From contig JAEUGJ010000030.1 of the NCBI GenBank assembly GCA_016775335.1, forward strand, positions 108,026-172,025: a stretch of 64,000 nt of DNA, written 5' to 3'. This document shows, piece by piece, positions 8,705 to 16,385 of this stretch. The notes below the pieces were generated by a model. It was not told where the DNA came from. It saw nothing but the letters and a program-made list of their open reading frames with translations, and ran no database searches. The position numbers were made by a program, and so were the translations under genes. The DNA is from Mogibacterium sp. (lineage in GTDB: Bacteria; Bacillota; Clostridia; Peptostreptococcales; Anaerovoracaceae). How positions within the stretch are numbered: the first letter of the stretch is position 1; each line of letters starts with the position of its first letter.

Positions 8705-8741
8705 AAAACCCTGCAGCGGTTCCGAACCGCTGCAGGGTTTT
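8705..8741. terminator. Bidirectional intrinsic terminator
   Basis: A perfect 17-bp stem built on AAAACCCTGCAGCGGTT with a three-base loop, flanked by A and T runs on the two strands. It ends the minus-strand ABC-F gene (stop at 8764) and any read-through from the repeat array. Confidence 0.88.
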
Positions 8742-8763
8742 CTCTACTATATCCTTATATCCT

Positions 8764-10353
8764 CTATGCCTGCATCTCCACATACTCGTCGTAGGTGCAC
8801 AGCTTATCCGTGAGGTGTCCTTCCCCATCGATTTCCATAATTCGGTTCGCAACCGTGCTGATGAACTCATGGTCATGGGATGCAAAGATGATATTTCCCT
8901 TGAACGCCTTCAAGCCATCGTTCACGGCAGTGATGGATTCCAGATCCAGGTGGTTGGTCGGTTGATCCAGCACCAGGAAATTGGATCCGAAGAGCATCAT
9001 CCGGGACAGCATGCACCGCACCTTCTCTCCTCCGGAGAGTACTTTTACCTGCTTGTACACATCATCCCCAGAGAACAGCATTTTGCCCAGGAAGCTCCGC
9101 ATAAATGTCTCGGTGGTCTCGGAGGTGTACTGCCCCAGCCAGTCGATCATATTCAGCTCGCAGTCGTTGAAGAACTCCGAGTTGTCCATCGGGAAGTAGG
9201 ACTTCGTGATGGTTACCCCCCATTTGAAGGAACCTTCGTCCGGCTCCATCTCGCCCATGAGAATCTTGAACAGGGTGGTGTTGGCAATTTCGTTCTCGCC
9301 GACGAAAGCGATTTTGTCCTCCCGGCCCACCATGAAGGATACGTTATCCAATACTTTTACGCCGTCGATGGTCTTGCTGATTCCGTCCACCGTCAGGATG
9401 TCTTTGCCCGCTTCTCGGTCCATGGTAAAACCAACAAACGGATACCGTCTGGAGGATGCCGGCATTTCCTCTACGGACAGCTTGTCCAGCAGCTTCCGGC
9501 GGGAAGTGGCCTGCTTGGATTTGGACTTGTTGGCGGAGAACCGCTGAATAAAAGTCTGCAGCTCTTTGGTTTTATCTTCGTTCTTCTTGTTCTGATCCCG
9601 AATCATCTTCTGAACCATCTGGCTGGATTCGTACCAGAACTCGTAGTTGCCCACATACATTTTGATTTTGCCGTAGTCCACGTCCACGATGTTGGTGCAG
9701 ACCGTGTTCAGGAAGTGACGGTCGTGGGATACCACGATGACCGTACCCTCATAATCCAGCAGGAAGTCCTCCAACCAGTTGATGGCCTTGATGTCCAGGT
9801 GGTTGGTCGGCTCGTCCAGGAGGATGATGTCCGGATTGCCGAACAGTGCCTGCGCCAGGAGAACCTTCACCTTTTCCTTACCGGTGAGCGTGCTCATCTG
9901 AGAATAGAGAATGTCGTTGGACAGTCCCAGTCCCTGAATCAGGCGGCTCACATTGGACTCCGCTTCCCAGCCGTCCATCTCGGCGAACTCCCCTTCCAGC
10001 TCCGCCGCACGGATTCCGTCCTCATCGGAGAAATCCGGCTTCATGTACAGGGCATCCTTTTCCTTCATTACGTCATAAAGGTGCTTGTTTCCCATAATTA
10101 CGGTGTCCAGAACGGTGTATTCGTCGTAGGCGAAGTGGTCCTGCTTCAGCACCGACATTCTGGCGCCCTTCTTGATGGCCACATCTCCGGTGGTCGGTTC
10201 CAGATTTCCGGAGAGGACTCTCAGGAAGGTGGATTTGCCCGCACCGTTGGCGCCAATGACGCCGTAGCAATTTCCCGGTGTGAATTTCAGGTTAACATCC
10301 TTGAACAGCGGCTGTCCGCTGAAATTCACGCTTACATTTATTACGTCTAGCAT
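8764..10353 (-). CDS. ABC-F family ATPase (ribosome-associated)
   Basis: A 529-residue soluble protein with two ABC cassettes and no membrane segments, the ABC-F layout. Walker A 1 is GANGAGKST, signature 1 is LTGKEKVKVLLAQAL, Walker B 1 is IILLDEPTNHLD. In the second half, Walker A is altered to GENEIANTT, the signature is LSGGEKVRCML and Walker B ends in DQPTNHLD. Members act at the ribosomal E site in translation control or antibiotic protection. It looks closest to the YbiT/YkpA type rather than a dedicated resistance factor. An in-frame ATG at 10413 exists, but the one at 10353 has AGAAAGGAA at the right distance. Confidence 0.9.
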   Translation of the reverse strand: MLDVINVSVNFSGQPLFKDVNLKFTPGNCYGVIGANGAGKSTFLRVLSGNLEPTTGDVAIKKGARMSVLKQDHFAYDEYTVLDTVIMGNKHLYDVMKEKDALYMKPDFSDEDGIRAAELEGEFAEMDGWEAESNVSRLIQGLGLSNDILYSQMSTLTGKEKVKVLLAQALFGNPDIILLDEPTNHLDIKAINWLEDFLLDYEGTVIVVSHDRHFLNTVCTNIVDVDYGKIKMYVGNYEFWYESSQMVQKMIRDQNKKNEDKTKELQTFIQRFSANKSKSKQATSRRKLLDKLSVEEMPASSRRYPFVGFTMDREAGKDILTVDGISKTIDGVKVLDNVSFMVGREDKIAFVGENEIANTTLFKILMGEMEPDEGSFKWGVTITKSYFPMDNSEFFNDCELNMIDWLGQYTSETTETFMRSFLGKMLFSGDDVYKQVKVLSGGEKVRCMLSRMMLFGSNFLVLDQPTNHLDLESITAVNDGLKAFKGNIIFASHDHEFISTVANRIMEIDGEGHLTDKLCTYDEYVEMQA

Positions 10354-10389
10354 GTGTGTTCCTTTCTCTCGTGAATGCAAACATATGAA

Positions 10390-10420
10390 AAGCGTTGCAA
10401 ATAGAACATTCACAACGCTT
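10390..10420 (-). promoter_or_regulatory. Leader inverted repeat upstream of the ABC-F gene
   Basis: AAGCGTTG and CAACGCTT (8 of 8 paired, 15-base loop) lie about 40 bases before the ABC-F start, on the minus strand followed by TTTTC. It could be a weak attenuator or a leader hairpin. Only the pairing is seen. Confidence 0.4.
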
Positions 10421-10476
10421 CAACTTACATAGTACTGATTGATTTTACCATAAAAGCAGTATTCATGCAATCGCCA

Positions 10477-10495
10477 AATCCGGGTTATCCGGATT
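10477..10495. terminator. Short hairpin, possible weak terminator
   Basis: AATCCGG/CCGGATT with a five-base loop lies directly downstream of the minus-strand transposase-like gene (stop at 10509). There is no convincing T-run, so termination is uncertain. Confidence 0.3.
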
Positions 10496-10508
10496 CAACC
10501 AGAATGAA

Positions 10509-10991
10509 TCAAGAAGTCTTTCTATCTGTTATCGAAGAACAACTCAATTTCTTTAAGATAACAGATAAGTAATTTAACTCATCATCCGCATCATCTTCAC
10601 TGCCGGAAGTTATTCCTTCATACAACATATGTAATTTCTGAAATGTTTCTTCATCGTAGCAATTTCCGAACTCCGTTTTTGCATACTCGCCATAATCCAA
10701 AACCACTGCGAAAAATACCGCGTCTTTTTTTGAAACGATTCTCTTTCCCGATTTCCGCATACTCGATTCGCATTCTTCGAAGTACTTCCATGAGTTTCCA
10801 ACTGAGTTTTTTTCCTCATCATTTGTCTGGCATTCTTCGCGATATGCACGCACCCAGTTGGAAATCGTGGCTCTGGATACACTATATTCAAAGGCTAGAC
10901 TCTGAAGTGTTCGTCCTTCTTGGATATGTGCACGGACAACGTTTTTCTGGTTTTTTCGTTGGTGAGTTTGGTCATAACATTCCTTTTCCAT
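10509..10991 (-). CDS. IS3-type transposase HTH fragment joined to an unknown C-terminal region (probably decayed)
   Basis: 160 residues. Residues about 15-55 (QKNVVRAHIQEGRTLQSLAF, SVSRATISNWVRAYREEC) match the N-terminal HTH of IS3-family OrfA. The normal start of such proteins (MTKLTNEK) is present in another frame from the ATG at about 10976; one extra A in the A-run would join it to QKNVV, so a 1-base deletion is likely. After residue about 65 the sequence no longer resembles OrfA and I do not recognise it. No OrfB or DDE domain is nearby. The IS end at 11012-11042 lies just upstream. Best read as a relic. Confidence 0.55.
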   Translation of the reverse strand: MEKECYDQTHQRKNQKNVVRAHIQEGRTLQSLAFEYSVSRATISNWVRAYREECQTNDEEKNSVGNSWKYFEECESSMRKSGKRIVSKKDAVFFAVVLDYGEYAKTEFGNCYDEETFQKLHMLYEGITSGSEDDADDELNYLSVILKKLSCSSITDRKTS

Positions 10992-11011
10992 AAGATTATA
11001 TCTTATTAGGC

Positions 11012-11042
11012 GGTGGTGTTACAAATTCAGTGTACCACTACA
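11012..11042. repeat. IS end (terminal repeat), copy 1
   Basis: The segment GGTGGTGTTACAAATTC...TACCACTACA lies just upstream of the transposase-like gene, in the place expected for the left terminal repeat of an IS3-type element read on the minus strand. A near-identical copy in the same orientation is at 12161-12194. Confidence 0.7.
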
Positions 11043-11119
11043 AATCGACATAACAGCTGAAATATCGAAGTAATAGTCAAAAACTCTGAAGATAGGTTCA
11101 AAGCACCGATAATAAATCA

Positions 11120-11148
11120 TTGACTTTTTGTTGAATGGAAGATAAGAT
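11120..11148 (+). promoter_or_regulatory. Promoter of the island cassette
   Basis: TTGACT and TAAGAT with 17-base spacing lie about 50 bases before the ribosome binding site of the secreted-protein gene. The surrounding DNA is strongly AT-rich. Confidence 0.6.
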
Positions 11149-11195
11149 AAAATTGGTTTTTTTAATTTTTTTAAATTTAAACTAAGGAGGCAAAA

Positions 11196-12008
11196 ATTAC
11201 GAGGATTCTAATTCTATGCTTAGGATTGGCACTCTTAAATCCAACACTTACACCATCGAGTATTAGCACATTTGATGATCAACAACCTTTAAGGTGCAAT
11301 GATGATGTGACATGCTATGAAGCAGTAAATTCACTAGATGTTGATGAAGACGAGCAGATCGAAATTCTTTCAGATATGTATGAGGACATTCCAGACAAAG
11401 AATTGGCTGAATTCGAAGAAATGGAAGTAGAGGATGTTAAGGATGAAATTGATAGCTTTGAAGATAAGTATGAAATAGGCGAACCATTTTCGGAAGAAGA
11501 TCAGGCGTTGCTCTTATATGCATACAATGAGTATGGTGGGGCAGAATTAGACTCTGGGAACTACGAAGGGAACGATTCGGACATTCCTTTAGAGAATGTT
11601 TCATATGCTTGGCGTACTTATTCAATTGGATCAAATAAGTCAAAATTAGGTGTAAAAACAACATATAGCGGTAAATTGAAAACCTATGTGACTGCTTCTG
11701 GAGGAAAATACTATACAGATGTGAAAGTGAATGTAAAGAGCGGGAAATCAAAAATTAAATCTCTAAAATGGAAAACTTATCATTCTGCCTATGGTTTGTT
11801 AGGAACTAATGGTTCTTCACCAAGCTTGGGCATTGTGTATAATGGATCTGTTTCAAGTAGTAAATACAAATCAACTTTCTCTTTTGAAAATACAAAGAAC
11901 TATACTTCAGCTCTTCCGGTATATGTAAAAACTTGGGGTAAAGTTTTTGTAAAAACTAATAAGGGCGAGTATAATTATGGTACTTCCGTTAAATCTTCAT
12001 GGGAGTAA
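11196..12008 (+). CDS. Putative secreted protein with acidic N-terminal and basic C-terminal halves (unknown family)
   Basis: The best-placed ribosome binding site is AAGGAGG at 11184-11190. Five bases later the frame begins with ATT, then ACG AGG, reading (M)TRILILCLGLALLNPTLTP, a plausible signal peptide. No ATG or GTG fits; the first ordinary start is TTG at 11226, 35 bases from the RBS and inside the hydrophobic stretch. After the signal come about 90 very acidic residues (EFEEMEVEDVKDEIDSFEDK), then a Lys/Tyr/Ser/Gly-rich, probably beta-strand domain of about 130 residues. I do not recognise the family. A prepro-type secreted cationic protein is one reading. Use of ATT could also mean a lost start. 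Base composition is unlike the neighbours. Confidence 0.6.
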   Translation: MTRILILCLGLALLNPTLTPSSISTFDDQQPLRCNDDVTCYEAVNSLDVDEDEQIEILSDMYEDIPDKELAEFEEMEVEDVKDEIDSFEDKYEIGEPFSEEDQALLLYAYNEYGGAELDSGNYEGNDSDIPLENVSYAWRTYSIGSNKSKLGVKTTYSGKLKTYVTASGGKYYTDVKVNVKSGKSKIKSLKWKTYHSAYGLLGTNGSSPSLGIVYNGSVSSSKYKSTFSFENTKNYTSALPVYVKTWGKVFVKTNKGEYNYGTSVKSSWE

Positions 12009-12023
12009 GTTGAGGAGGTAAAA

Positions 12024-12134
12024 ATGACCAATACACTTATACTTTGTTGTGTTATTATAGGGCTTATTGCATTAACAATAGGTATTGTTACACTTATTGT
12101 AAAATTGTGTACTAGGCGGAGTAATAGAAAATAA
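12024..12134 (+). CDS. 36-residue single-pass membrane peptide
   Basis: The ATG at 12024 lies five bases after a strong GAGGAGG (12012-12018) and 15 bases after the stop of the secreted-protein gene, so the two form a unit. The product starts MTNTLILCCVIIGLIAL, has one hydrophobic segment of about 25 residues, then a basic tail (CTRRSNRK), predicting an N-out/C-in anchor. No family is recognised. Roles that fit are an immunity or accessory peptide for the upstream protein; this is inference from pairing only. Confidence 0.55.
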   Translation: MTNTLILCCVIIGLIALTIGIVTLIVKLCTRRSNRK

Positions 12135-12160
12135 TCGTAAATTAAAATAACAAGTTGAAC

Positions 12161-12194
12161 TGTAGTGGTGTTACAAATTCAGTATACCACTACA
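12161..12194. repeat. IS end, copy 2 (solo)
   Basis: A near copy of 11012-11042 in the same orientation, with a perfect 9-bp inverted pair TGTAGTGGT/ACCACTACA at its tips. There is no transposase next to it. With copy 1 it brackets the secreted-protein cassette as direct repeats. Confidence 0.65.
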
Positions 12195-12265
12195 GTTGTT
12201 GTTGTTTATCGCAAAAAAAGGGATCGCCTGCCTGCGATTCCTTTTTTAAGCCAAATTACATTCCC

Positions 12266-12817
12266 CTACACCGACGACTGGCTCCGGAAGTTCACCGGCT
12301 CATAATCCTGCAGCGGCGCCAGGAAACCGCACTCCTCCAGCTTATTCTGAATCATATCCAGAATCTCCCGGCTCTCCGCCGTAACCGTATGATAGTGGTA
12401 GCCGGAAGTCGCCCGCATCAGCGGTCGGGACTGGCCCTCCTGGATCTGCGTCAAATACTTCTCGATATCCAGCCGGGAGCGAATATTCAATTCTCCCCGC
12501 ATGGTTCCGTACACCTTGTGGTACACGAATTCATCCCGAATCCGTCCGCCGCAATCCACGATGATGGAGAATTCCTTCCGAATCTCCTCCTCCGTATGAA
12601 TCACCTTGAACACCCGGCTGGCTTCCTCCGAATGCTGAAGCACGTATCCCCGATTGGTAGACAGCACCTCGTTTCCCTGCGCCCGAAGGATGGAAATATC
12701 CTGAACGATGACCTGCCGGCTGACGCCCAGTTCCTGCGCCAACGCCGCACCGGACAGGGGTTCTGCACTGTTTTTCAATTTTTCAATGATGGCTCCTCTT
12801 CGTTCCGCCGCTTTCAT
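12266..12817 (-). CDS. niaR: Niacin-responsive repressor of NAD synthesis (HTH_11 plus 3H domain)
   Basis: 183 residues. An N-terminal winged HTH (residues about 5-60, LAQELGVSRQVIVQDISILR) is followed by a 3H domain named for its conserved histidines (VYHKVYGTM, SGYHYHTV). This is the architecture of NiaR/YrxA, which binds nicotinate and represses nad genes in Firmicutes. An upstream TTG would add nine residues, but the ATG at 12817 has GGAG at the right distance. It is the last gene of the nadB-nadC-niaR run on the minus strand, and matching operator boxes lie between nadB and nadA. Confidence 0.92.
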   Translation of the reverse strand: MKAAERRGAIIEKLKNSAEPLSGAALAQELGVSRQVIVQDISILRAQGNEVLSTNRGYVLQHSEEASRVFKVIHTEEEIRKEFSIIVDCGGRIRDEFVYHKVYGTMRGELNIRSRLDIEKYLTQIQEGQSRPLMRATSGYHYHTVTAESREILDMIQNKLEECGFLAPLQDYEPVNFRSQSSV

Positions 12818-12870
12818 TCTGCTGCTCCACCCCCTGTTCTCCAAATCATTCTTCCCACGGTCTCCGGGTC

Positions 12871-13725
12871 CTATACTCTTCTCATATTCTTCAGCGACAG
12901 ATCCATAATCGGAGACGAATGGGTCAGCGCACCGCTGGATACGTAATCCACCTTCAGGTCCCGAATCATTTCCACCTTCGCCTCATCCACGTTGCCGGAA
13001 ATCTCGATTTCCGCTTTGCCGCCGATGATTTCAATGGCCTCTGCCATCGTATCGTGATCCATGTTGTCCAGCATGATGATGTCCGCGCCGGCTTCCACCG
13101 CTTCCCGGGTCATCTCCAGATTCTCCACTTCCACTTCGATCTTCCGAACAAACGGCGCATATTCCTTGGCCATCGCAATCGCTTTAGCCACGCCGCCGGC
13201 CGCCTCGATATGGTTATCCTTCAGCATTACGCCATCGGAAAGGTTGTACCGATGGTTGCATCCGCCGCCGATTCGCACCGCATACTTCTCAAAAACCCGG
13301 TTGTTCGGTGTAGTCTTCCGCGTATCCAGCAGACGAATGCCGGTGCCCTCCAGCAGGTCCGCAATCTGACGGGTATGGGTCGCCACGCCGCTCATGCGCT
13401 GGAGATAATTCAGCGCCGTCCGCTCGCCGGACAGCAGCACCCGGATATCTCCCCGAATGTCCGCCAGCTTCTGACCCTTCTCCACCTTATCGCCATCCTT
13501 CACGTAGGTGACAACCTCCGTCTCCGGATCCAGCAGGGTGAACACCCGCTCAAAAACCTGCAGACCGCAGATCACGCCATCCTGCTTGCAGATCAGCTCC
13601 ACGTTTCCCGGGCACTTATCCCGCATGATGCAGTTGGTGGACACGTCTTCACTGGTAATATCCTCCCGCAGCGCGCCGAGAATCAGCGGCTCCACGTTCA
13701 GCTCCATTGTCGCTCTATCAAACAT
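12871..13725 (-). CDS. nadC: Nicotinate-nucleotide pyrophosphorylase (carboxylating), quinolinate phosphoribosyltransferase
   Basis: A 284-residue enzyme that converts quinolinate and PRPP to nicotinate mononucleotide, CO2 and PPi, the third step of de novo NAD synthesis. Family features: GERTALNYLQRMSGVAT, the DTRKTTPNNR loop, GGGCNHRYNLSDGVMLKDNH, then the beta/alpha-barrel end IMLDNMD and EISGNV. The start at 13725 has AGAGAGG; an earlier in-frame ATG at 13767 lacks one. It lies 63 bases after nadB and before niaR in one operon. Confidence 0.95.
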   Translation of the reverse strand: MFDRATMELNVEPLILGALREDITSEDVSTNCIMRDKCPGNVELICKQDGVICGLQVFERVFTLLDPETEVVTYVKDGDKVEKGQKLADIRGDIRVLLSGERTALNYLQRMSGVATHTRQIADLLEGTGIRLLDTRKTTPNNRVFEKYAVRIGGGCNHRYNLSDGVMLKDNHIEAAGGVAKAIAMAKEYAPFVRKIEVEVENLEMTREAVEAGADIIMLDNMDHDTMAEAIEIIGGKAEIEISGNVDEAKVEMIRDLKVDYVSSGALTHSSPIMDLSLKNMRRV

Positions 13726-13788
13726 TTTATTTCCTCTCTTCCGGTAAAAACAAGTTTCGTTTTCCATACGTTTCCGACGCTGCCGCCA

Positions 13789-15108
13789 TTATACGTGGCG
13801 GTACTCGGAATTCATCGGCGTTCCGCCGTTTGCCTTCTCGATGGCCGCTGCCACCAGGCGGATGTTCTCCTTCTCCATGGTCTCCCGATCCTCATACTTC
13901 TTCAGATCCGTATTGGCCACCACTTCATCATTTCCCTTGAACTCAGAATAGTGCTCTGTCAGATTCTGAGCCGCTCTCTTGGAGAACACCAGGCTCTCCA
14001 GCAGGGAGTTGCTGGCCAGACGGTTCTTTCCGTGCACGCCGTTGCAAGCGGTTTCGCCCACGGCATACAGCTGGTTCATGGTGGTTCTGCTCTCGTGATC
14101 GACCTTAATGCCGCCCATGAAGTAGTGCTGTGCCGGAACTACCGGGATGCACTCCTTGAACACATCATATCCCGCTTCTCTGCAGTGCTCCACGATGTTC
14201 GGGAAGTGGTTTTCCAGCACGTCTCTCGGAATCGGACGAAGGTCTTCCCATACGTGTTCCGTTCCGTCCTTTTCCATCTGTTCGTGAATTTTCTGGGACA
14301 GCACATCTCTCGGCAGAAGCTCGTTGGCGAAACGCTCCATGTTCTTTCCGTAGAGCTTTGCGCCCTCTCCCCGAACGGATTCCGAGATCAGGAAGCTTCT
14401 GGTCTTATCATCCTTGGAATAGAATGTGGTCGGATGAATCTGCACGTAGTTGATGTCCTGCAGTTCAATTCCGTGGCGAATGGCGATGGCCAGTGCATCG
14501 CCGGTGAGATGACGGAAGTTGGTGGAATGGCGATAGATTCCGCCGATTCCGCCGGTGGCCAGTACGGTGCAGTCCGCCTGAATGGTCTCCAGGGTGCCGT
14601 CTTTCTTCCGAACCACCGCGCCGTAGCAGGTGTTGTCCTTTGTAATCAGATCCTCCATGGTGGTGTATTCCATCAGTTTTACATTCGGAAGCTTCTTTAC
14701 CTGCGCCAGAAGCTTGCTGGTAATTTCCTTGCCGGTGATGTCCTCGTGGAAGAGGATTCTTTTATCCGAGTGAGCGCCCTCCCGAGTGAAATCCAATTCG
14801 CCGTTCTCGTCCCGGTGGAAACGAACGCCGTACTCCAGGAGATCCTGAACCACGTCCTGCGAGGAACGGATCATGATGTCCACGGACTCCCGGTCGTTCT
14901 CATAGTGTCCGGCTTTCATGGTATCTTCAAAATAGCTGTCGTAGTCCTCGTCGTCTTTCAGCATGCAGATTCCGCCCTGTGCCAGGTAGGAATCGTTGCT
15001 TTCCAGATCGGCTTTGGTAATCAGTGTGATTTCCTTGTCTCGAGGGAGCTGCAGTGCACAGTACAGTCCGGAGCAGCCGCTGCCGACGATTAATACTTCT
15101 GTCTTCAT
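13789..15108 (-). CDS. nadB: L-aspartate oxidase
   Basis: A 439-residue FAD enzyme that oxidises L-aspartate to iminoaspartate, the first step of NAD synthesis, using fumarate or O2 as acceptor. The FAD-binding N-terminus is VGSGCSGLYCALQL. Other features are LAQGGICM, FTREGAHSDKRILFH and GGIKVDHESRTTMNQLYAVGE. It is about 80-100 residues shorter than E. coli-type enzymes because most of the C-terminal helical domain is absent, ending just after the FAD fold. The start at 15108 has GAAGAAGG. It heads the nadB-nadC-niaR operon and diverges from nadA. Confidence 0.93.
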   Translation of the reverse strand: MKTEVLIVGSGCSGLYCALQLPRDKEITLITKADLESNDSYLAQGGICMLKDDEDYDSYFEDTMKAGHYENDRESVDIMIRSSQDVVQDLLEYGVRFHRDENGELDFTREGAHSDKRILFHEDITGKEITSKLLAQVKKLPNVKLMEYTTMEDLITKDNTCYGAVVRKKDGTLETIQADCTVLATGGIGGIYRHSTNFRHLTGDALAIAIRHGIELQDINYVQIHPTTFYSKDDKTRSFLISESVRGEGAKLYGKNMERFANELLPRDVLSQKIHEQMEKDGTEHVWEDLRPIPRDVLENHFPNIVEHCREAGYDVFKECIPVVPAQHYFMGGIKVDHESRTTMNQLYAVGETACNGVHGKNRLASNSLLESLVFSKRAAQNLTEHYSEFKGNDEVVANTDLKKYEDRETMEKENIRLVAAAIEKANGGTPMNSEYRHV

Positions 15109-15178
15109 TATTAAACCTTCTTCCTTATATTCCGTTGTTTTCAACCTTCCATTAACAACAAACCTTTGTCAGTGATGA

Positions 15179-15219
15179 AGTATAACACATATTCTTTCAG
15201 GTGACAAGACAGTTGTAAA
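15179..15219 (-). promoter_or_regulatory. nadB promoter with NiaR box
   Basis: On the minus strand, TTGTCA (15207-15202) and TATACT (15184-15179) are 17 bases apart. The -35 lies inside TGACAAGACAGTTGTAAA (15202-15219), the inverted counterpart of the box in front of nadA. It matches the GACAAGACAG-type sites bound by NiaR in Firmicutes. Confidence 0.8.
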
Positions 15220-15228
15220 TAAAAATTT

Positions 15229-15269
15229 TTTACTGCTGTCTTGACATGTAAATATACAGTCACTATAAT
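15229..15269 (+). promoter_or_regulatory. nadA promoter with NiaR box
   Basis: TTGACA (15241-15246) and TATAAT (15264-15269) with 17-base spacing is a full-consensus sigma-A promoter. The box TTTACTGCTGTCTTGACAT (15229-15247) overlaps the -35, so repressor binding would block it. Confidence 0.85.
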
Positions 15270-15299
15270 GAATAGGACAATCTGAAAGGAAACAAGGTT

Positions 15300-16217
15300 A
15301 TGAATACAAGAGAATTACAGGATCGAATTATTGAACTGAAGAAGGAGAAGGATGTCTGCATCCTGGCCCACGCCTACCAGAGCCACGATATCTGGGAAGT
15401 TGCGGACTACGTAGGCGATTCCTACGGCCTCAGCGTACAGGCCGCGAAAGCGCCTCAGAAGACCGTTATCATGGCCGGCGTCCGCTTCATGGCAGAAACC
15501 GTTAAGGTTCTTTCCCCGGAGAAGAAGGTTCTCCTGGCCAACGACCTGGCGGGATGCACCATGGCGCTGCAGATGGACCGGGATAAGGTTCTGGAGATGC
15601 AGAAAGAGAATCCGGGATATGCCACCGTTGCTTACATCAACACCACCTCGGAACTGAAGACCGCCGTGGACGTTGTGGTCACCTCTTCCTCTGCTGTTAA
15701 GATTCTGAAGAATATGCCGGAGAAGGACATCCTGTTCATCCCGGACTGCAACCTGGGCGCATGGGTCGCAAAACAGCTTCCGGAGAAGAATTTCAAATTC
15801 TTCCGGGGCGGCTGCTCCACCCACATGAATATCACCCCGACCGACGTTCGGATTGCTCGGGAGAAGCATCCGGAAGCCAAGGTTCTGGTTCATCCGGAAT
15901 GCCGCGCATCGGTTACCGAACAGGCGGATTATGCCGGAAGCACCACCGGAATCATGAACTACGCAAAGGAAAGCGACTGCAAGGAATTCATCATCGGCAC
16001 GGAGAGCAGCATCGTGCAGCACCTCCAGTTCGAATGTCCGGATAAGAAATTCTACCTTCTCTCCGACCGCTGCGTATGTCACAACATGAAGATCACCACC
16101 CTGTACGACATTTACAACGCCTTGATGGGTGAAGGCGGCGAAGAGATTCTGCTTTCCGATGAATTGATTCGGGACGCCAAGAGACCGATTGACCGCATGA
16201 TTGAGCTGGGCAAATAG
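15300..16217 (+). CDS. nadA: Quinolinate synthase
   Basis: A 305-residue [4Fe-4S] enzyme that condenses iminoaspartate with dihydroxyacetone phosphate to quinolinate. Three cluster cysteines are in NDLAGCTMA, HPECRASV and SDRCVCHNM. Other features are the AHAYQSHDIWEVADYVGDS substrate loop and FRGGCSTHMNITP. A ribosome binding site (GAAAGGAAACAAGG) precedes the ATG. It is divergent from nadB, with its own NiaR-controlled promoter and a terminator after the stop. Confidence 0.96.
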   Translation: MNTRELQDRIIELKKEKDVCILAHAYQSHDIWEVADYVGDSYGLSVQAAKAPQKTVIMAGVRFMAETVKVLSPEKKVLLANDLAGCTMALQMDRDKVLEMQKENPGYATVAYINTTSELKTAVDVVVTSSSAVKILKNMPEKDILFIPDCNLGAWVAKQLPEKNFKFFRGGCSTHMNITPTDVRIAREKHPEAKVLVHPECRASVTEQADYAGSTTGIMNYAKESDCKEFIIGTESSIVQHLQFECPDKKFYLLSDRCVCHNMKITTLYDIYNALMGEGGEEILLSDELIRDAKRPIDRMIELGK

Positions 16218-16252
16218 CCCCTTCGGCACGGGCTCGCCGGAAGACACGAACC

Positions 16253-16286
16253 ATCCCTGTGGACTCGCTCCACAGGGATTCTTTTT
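16253..16286 (+). terminator. Intrinsic terminator of nadA
   Basis: A perfect 11-bp stem ATCCCTGTGGA/TCCACAGGGAT with a five-base loop is followed by TCTTTTT. Confidence 0.88.
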
Positions 16287-16385
16287 GTGCATTCATAAAA
16301 AAAATTCGTGCGACCGTCACGGATTTCCGGTAGCGGTGACCGCCGCGCTATGCTACCATATATGTACAAAGAAAGGAGACGACCC

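Noticed and set aside
8222..10350. Long open frames on both strands through the 96-bp repeats and antisense to the ABC-F gene
   Set aside because: They arise because 96 is a multiple of three and from antisense of a GC-rich gene. They have no ribosome binding sites and the products are low-complexity Arg/Gly/Phe strings.
10354..10413. 20-residue N-terminal extension or leader peptide of the ABC-F protein
   Set aside because: It is in frame with no stop before the main ATG and has no ribosome binding site; the leader hairpin overlaps it. Antibiotic-type leader attenuation therefore lacks support.
10430..12200. Prophage or integrative element
   Set aside because: No integrase, phage structural genes or attachment sites were seen; only an IS relic and two IS ends.
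12155..12946. Plus-strand frame opposite niaR and part of nadC
   Set aside because: It is antisense to well-supported genes and would begin inside the IS-end repeat.
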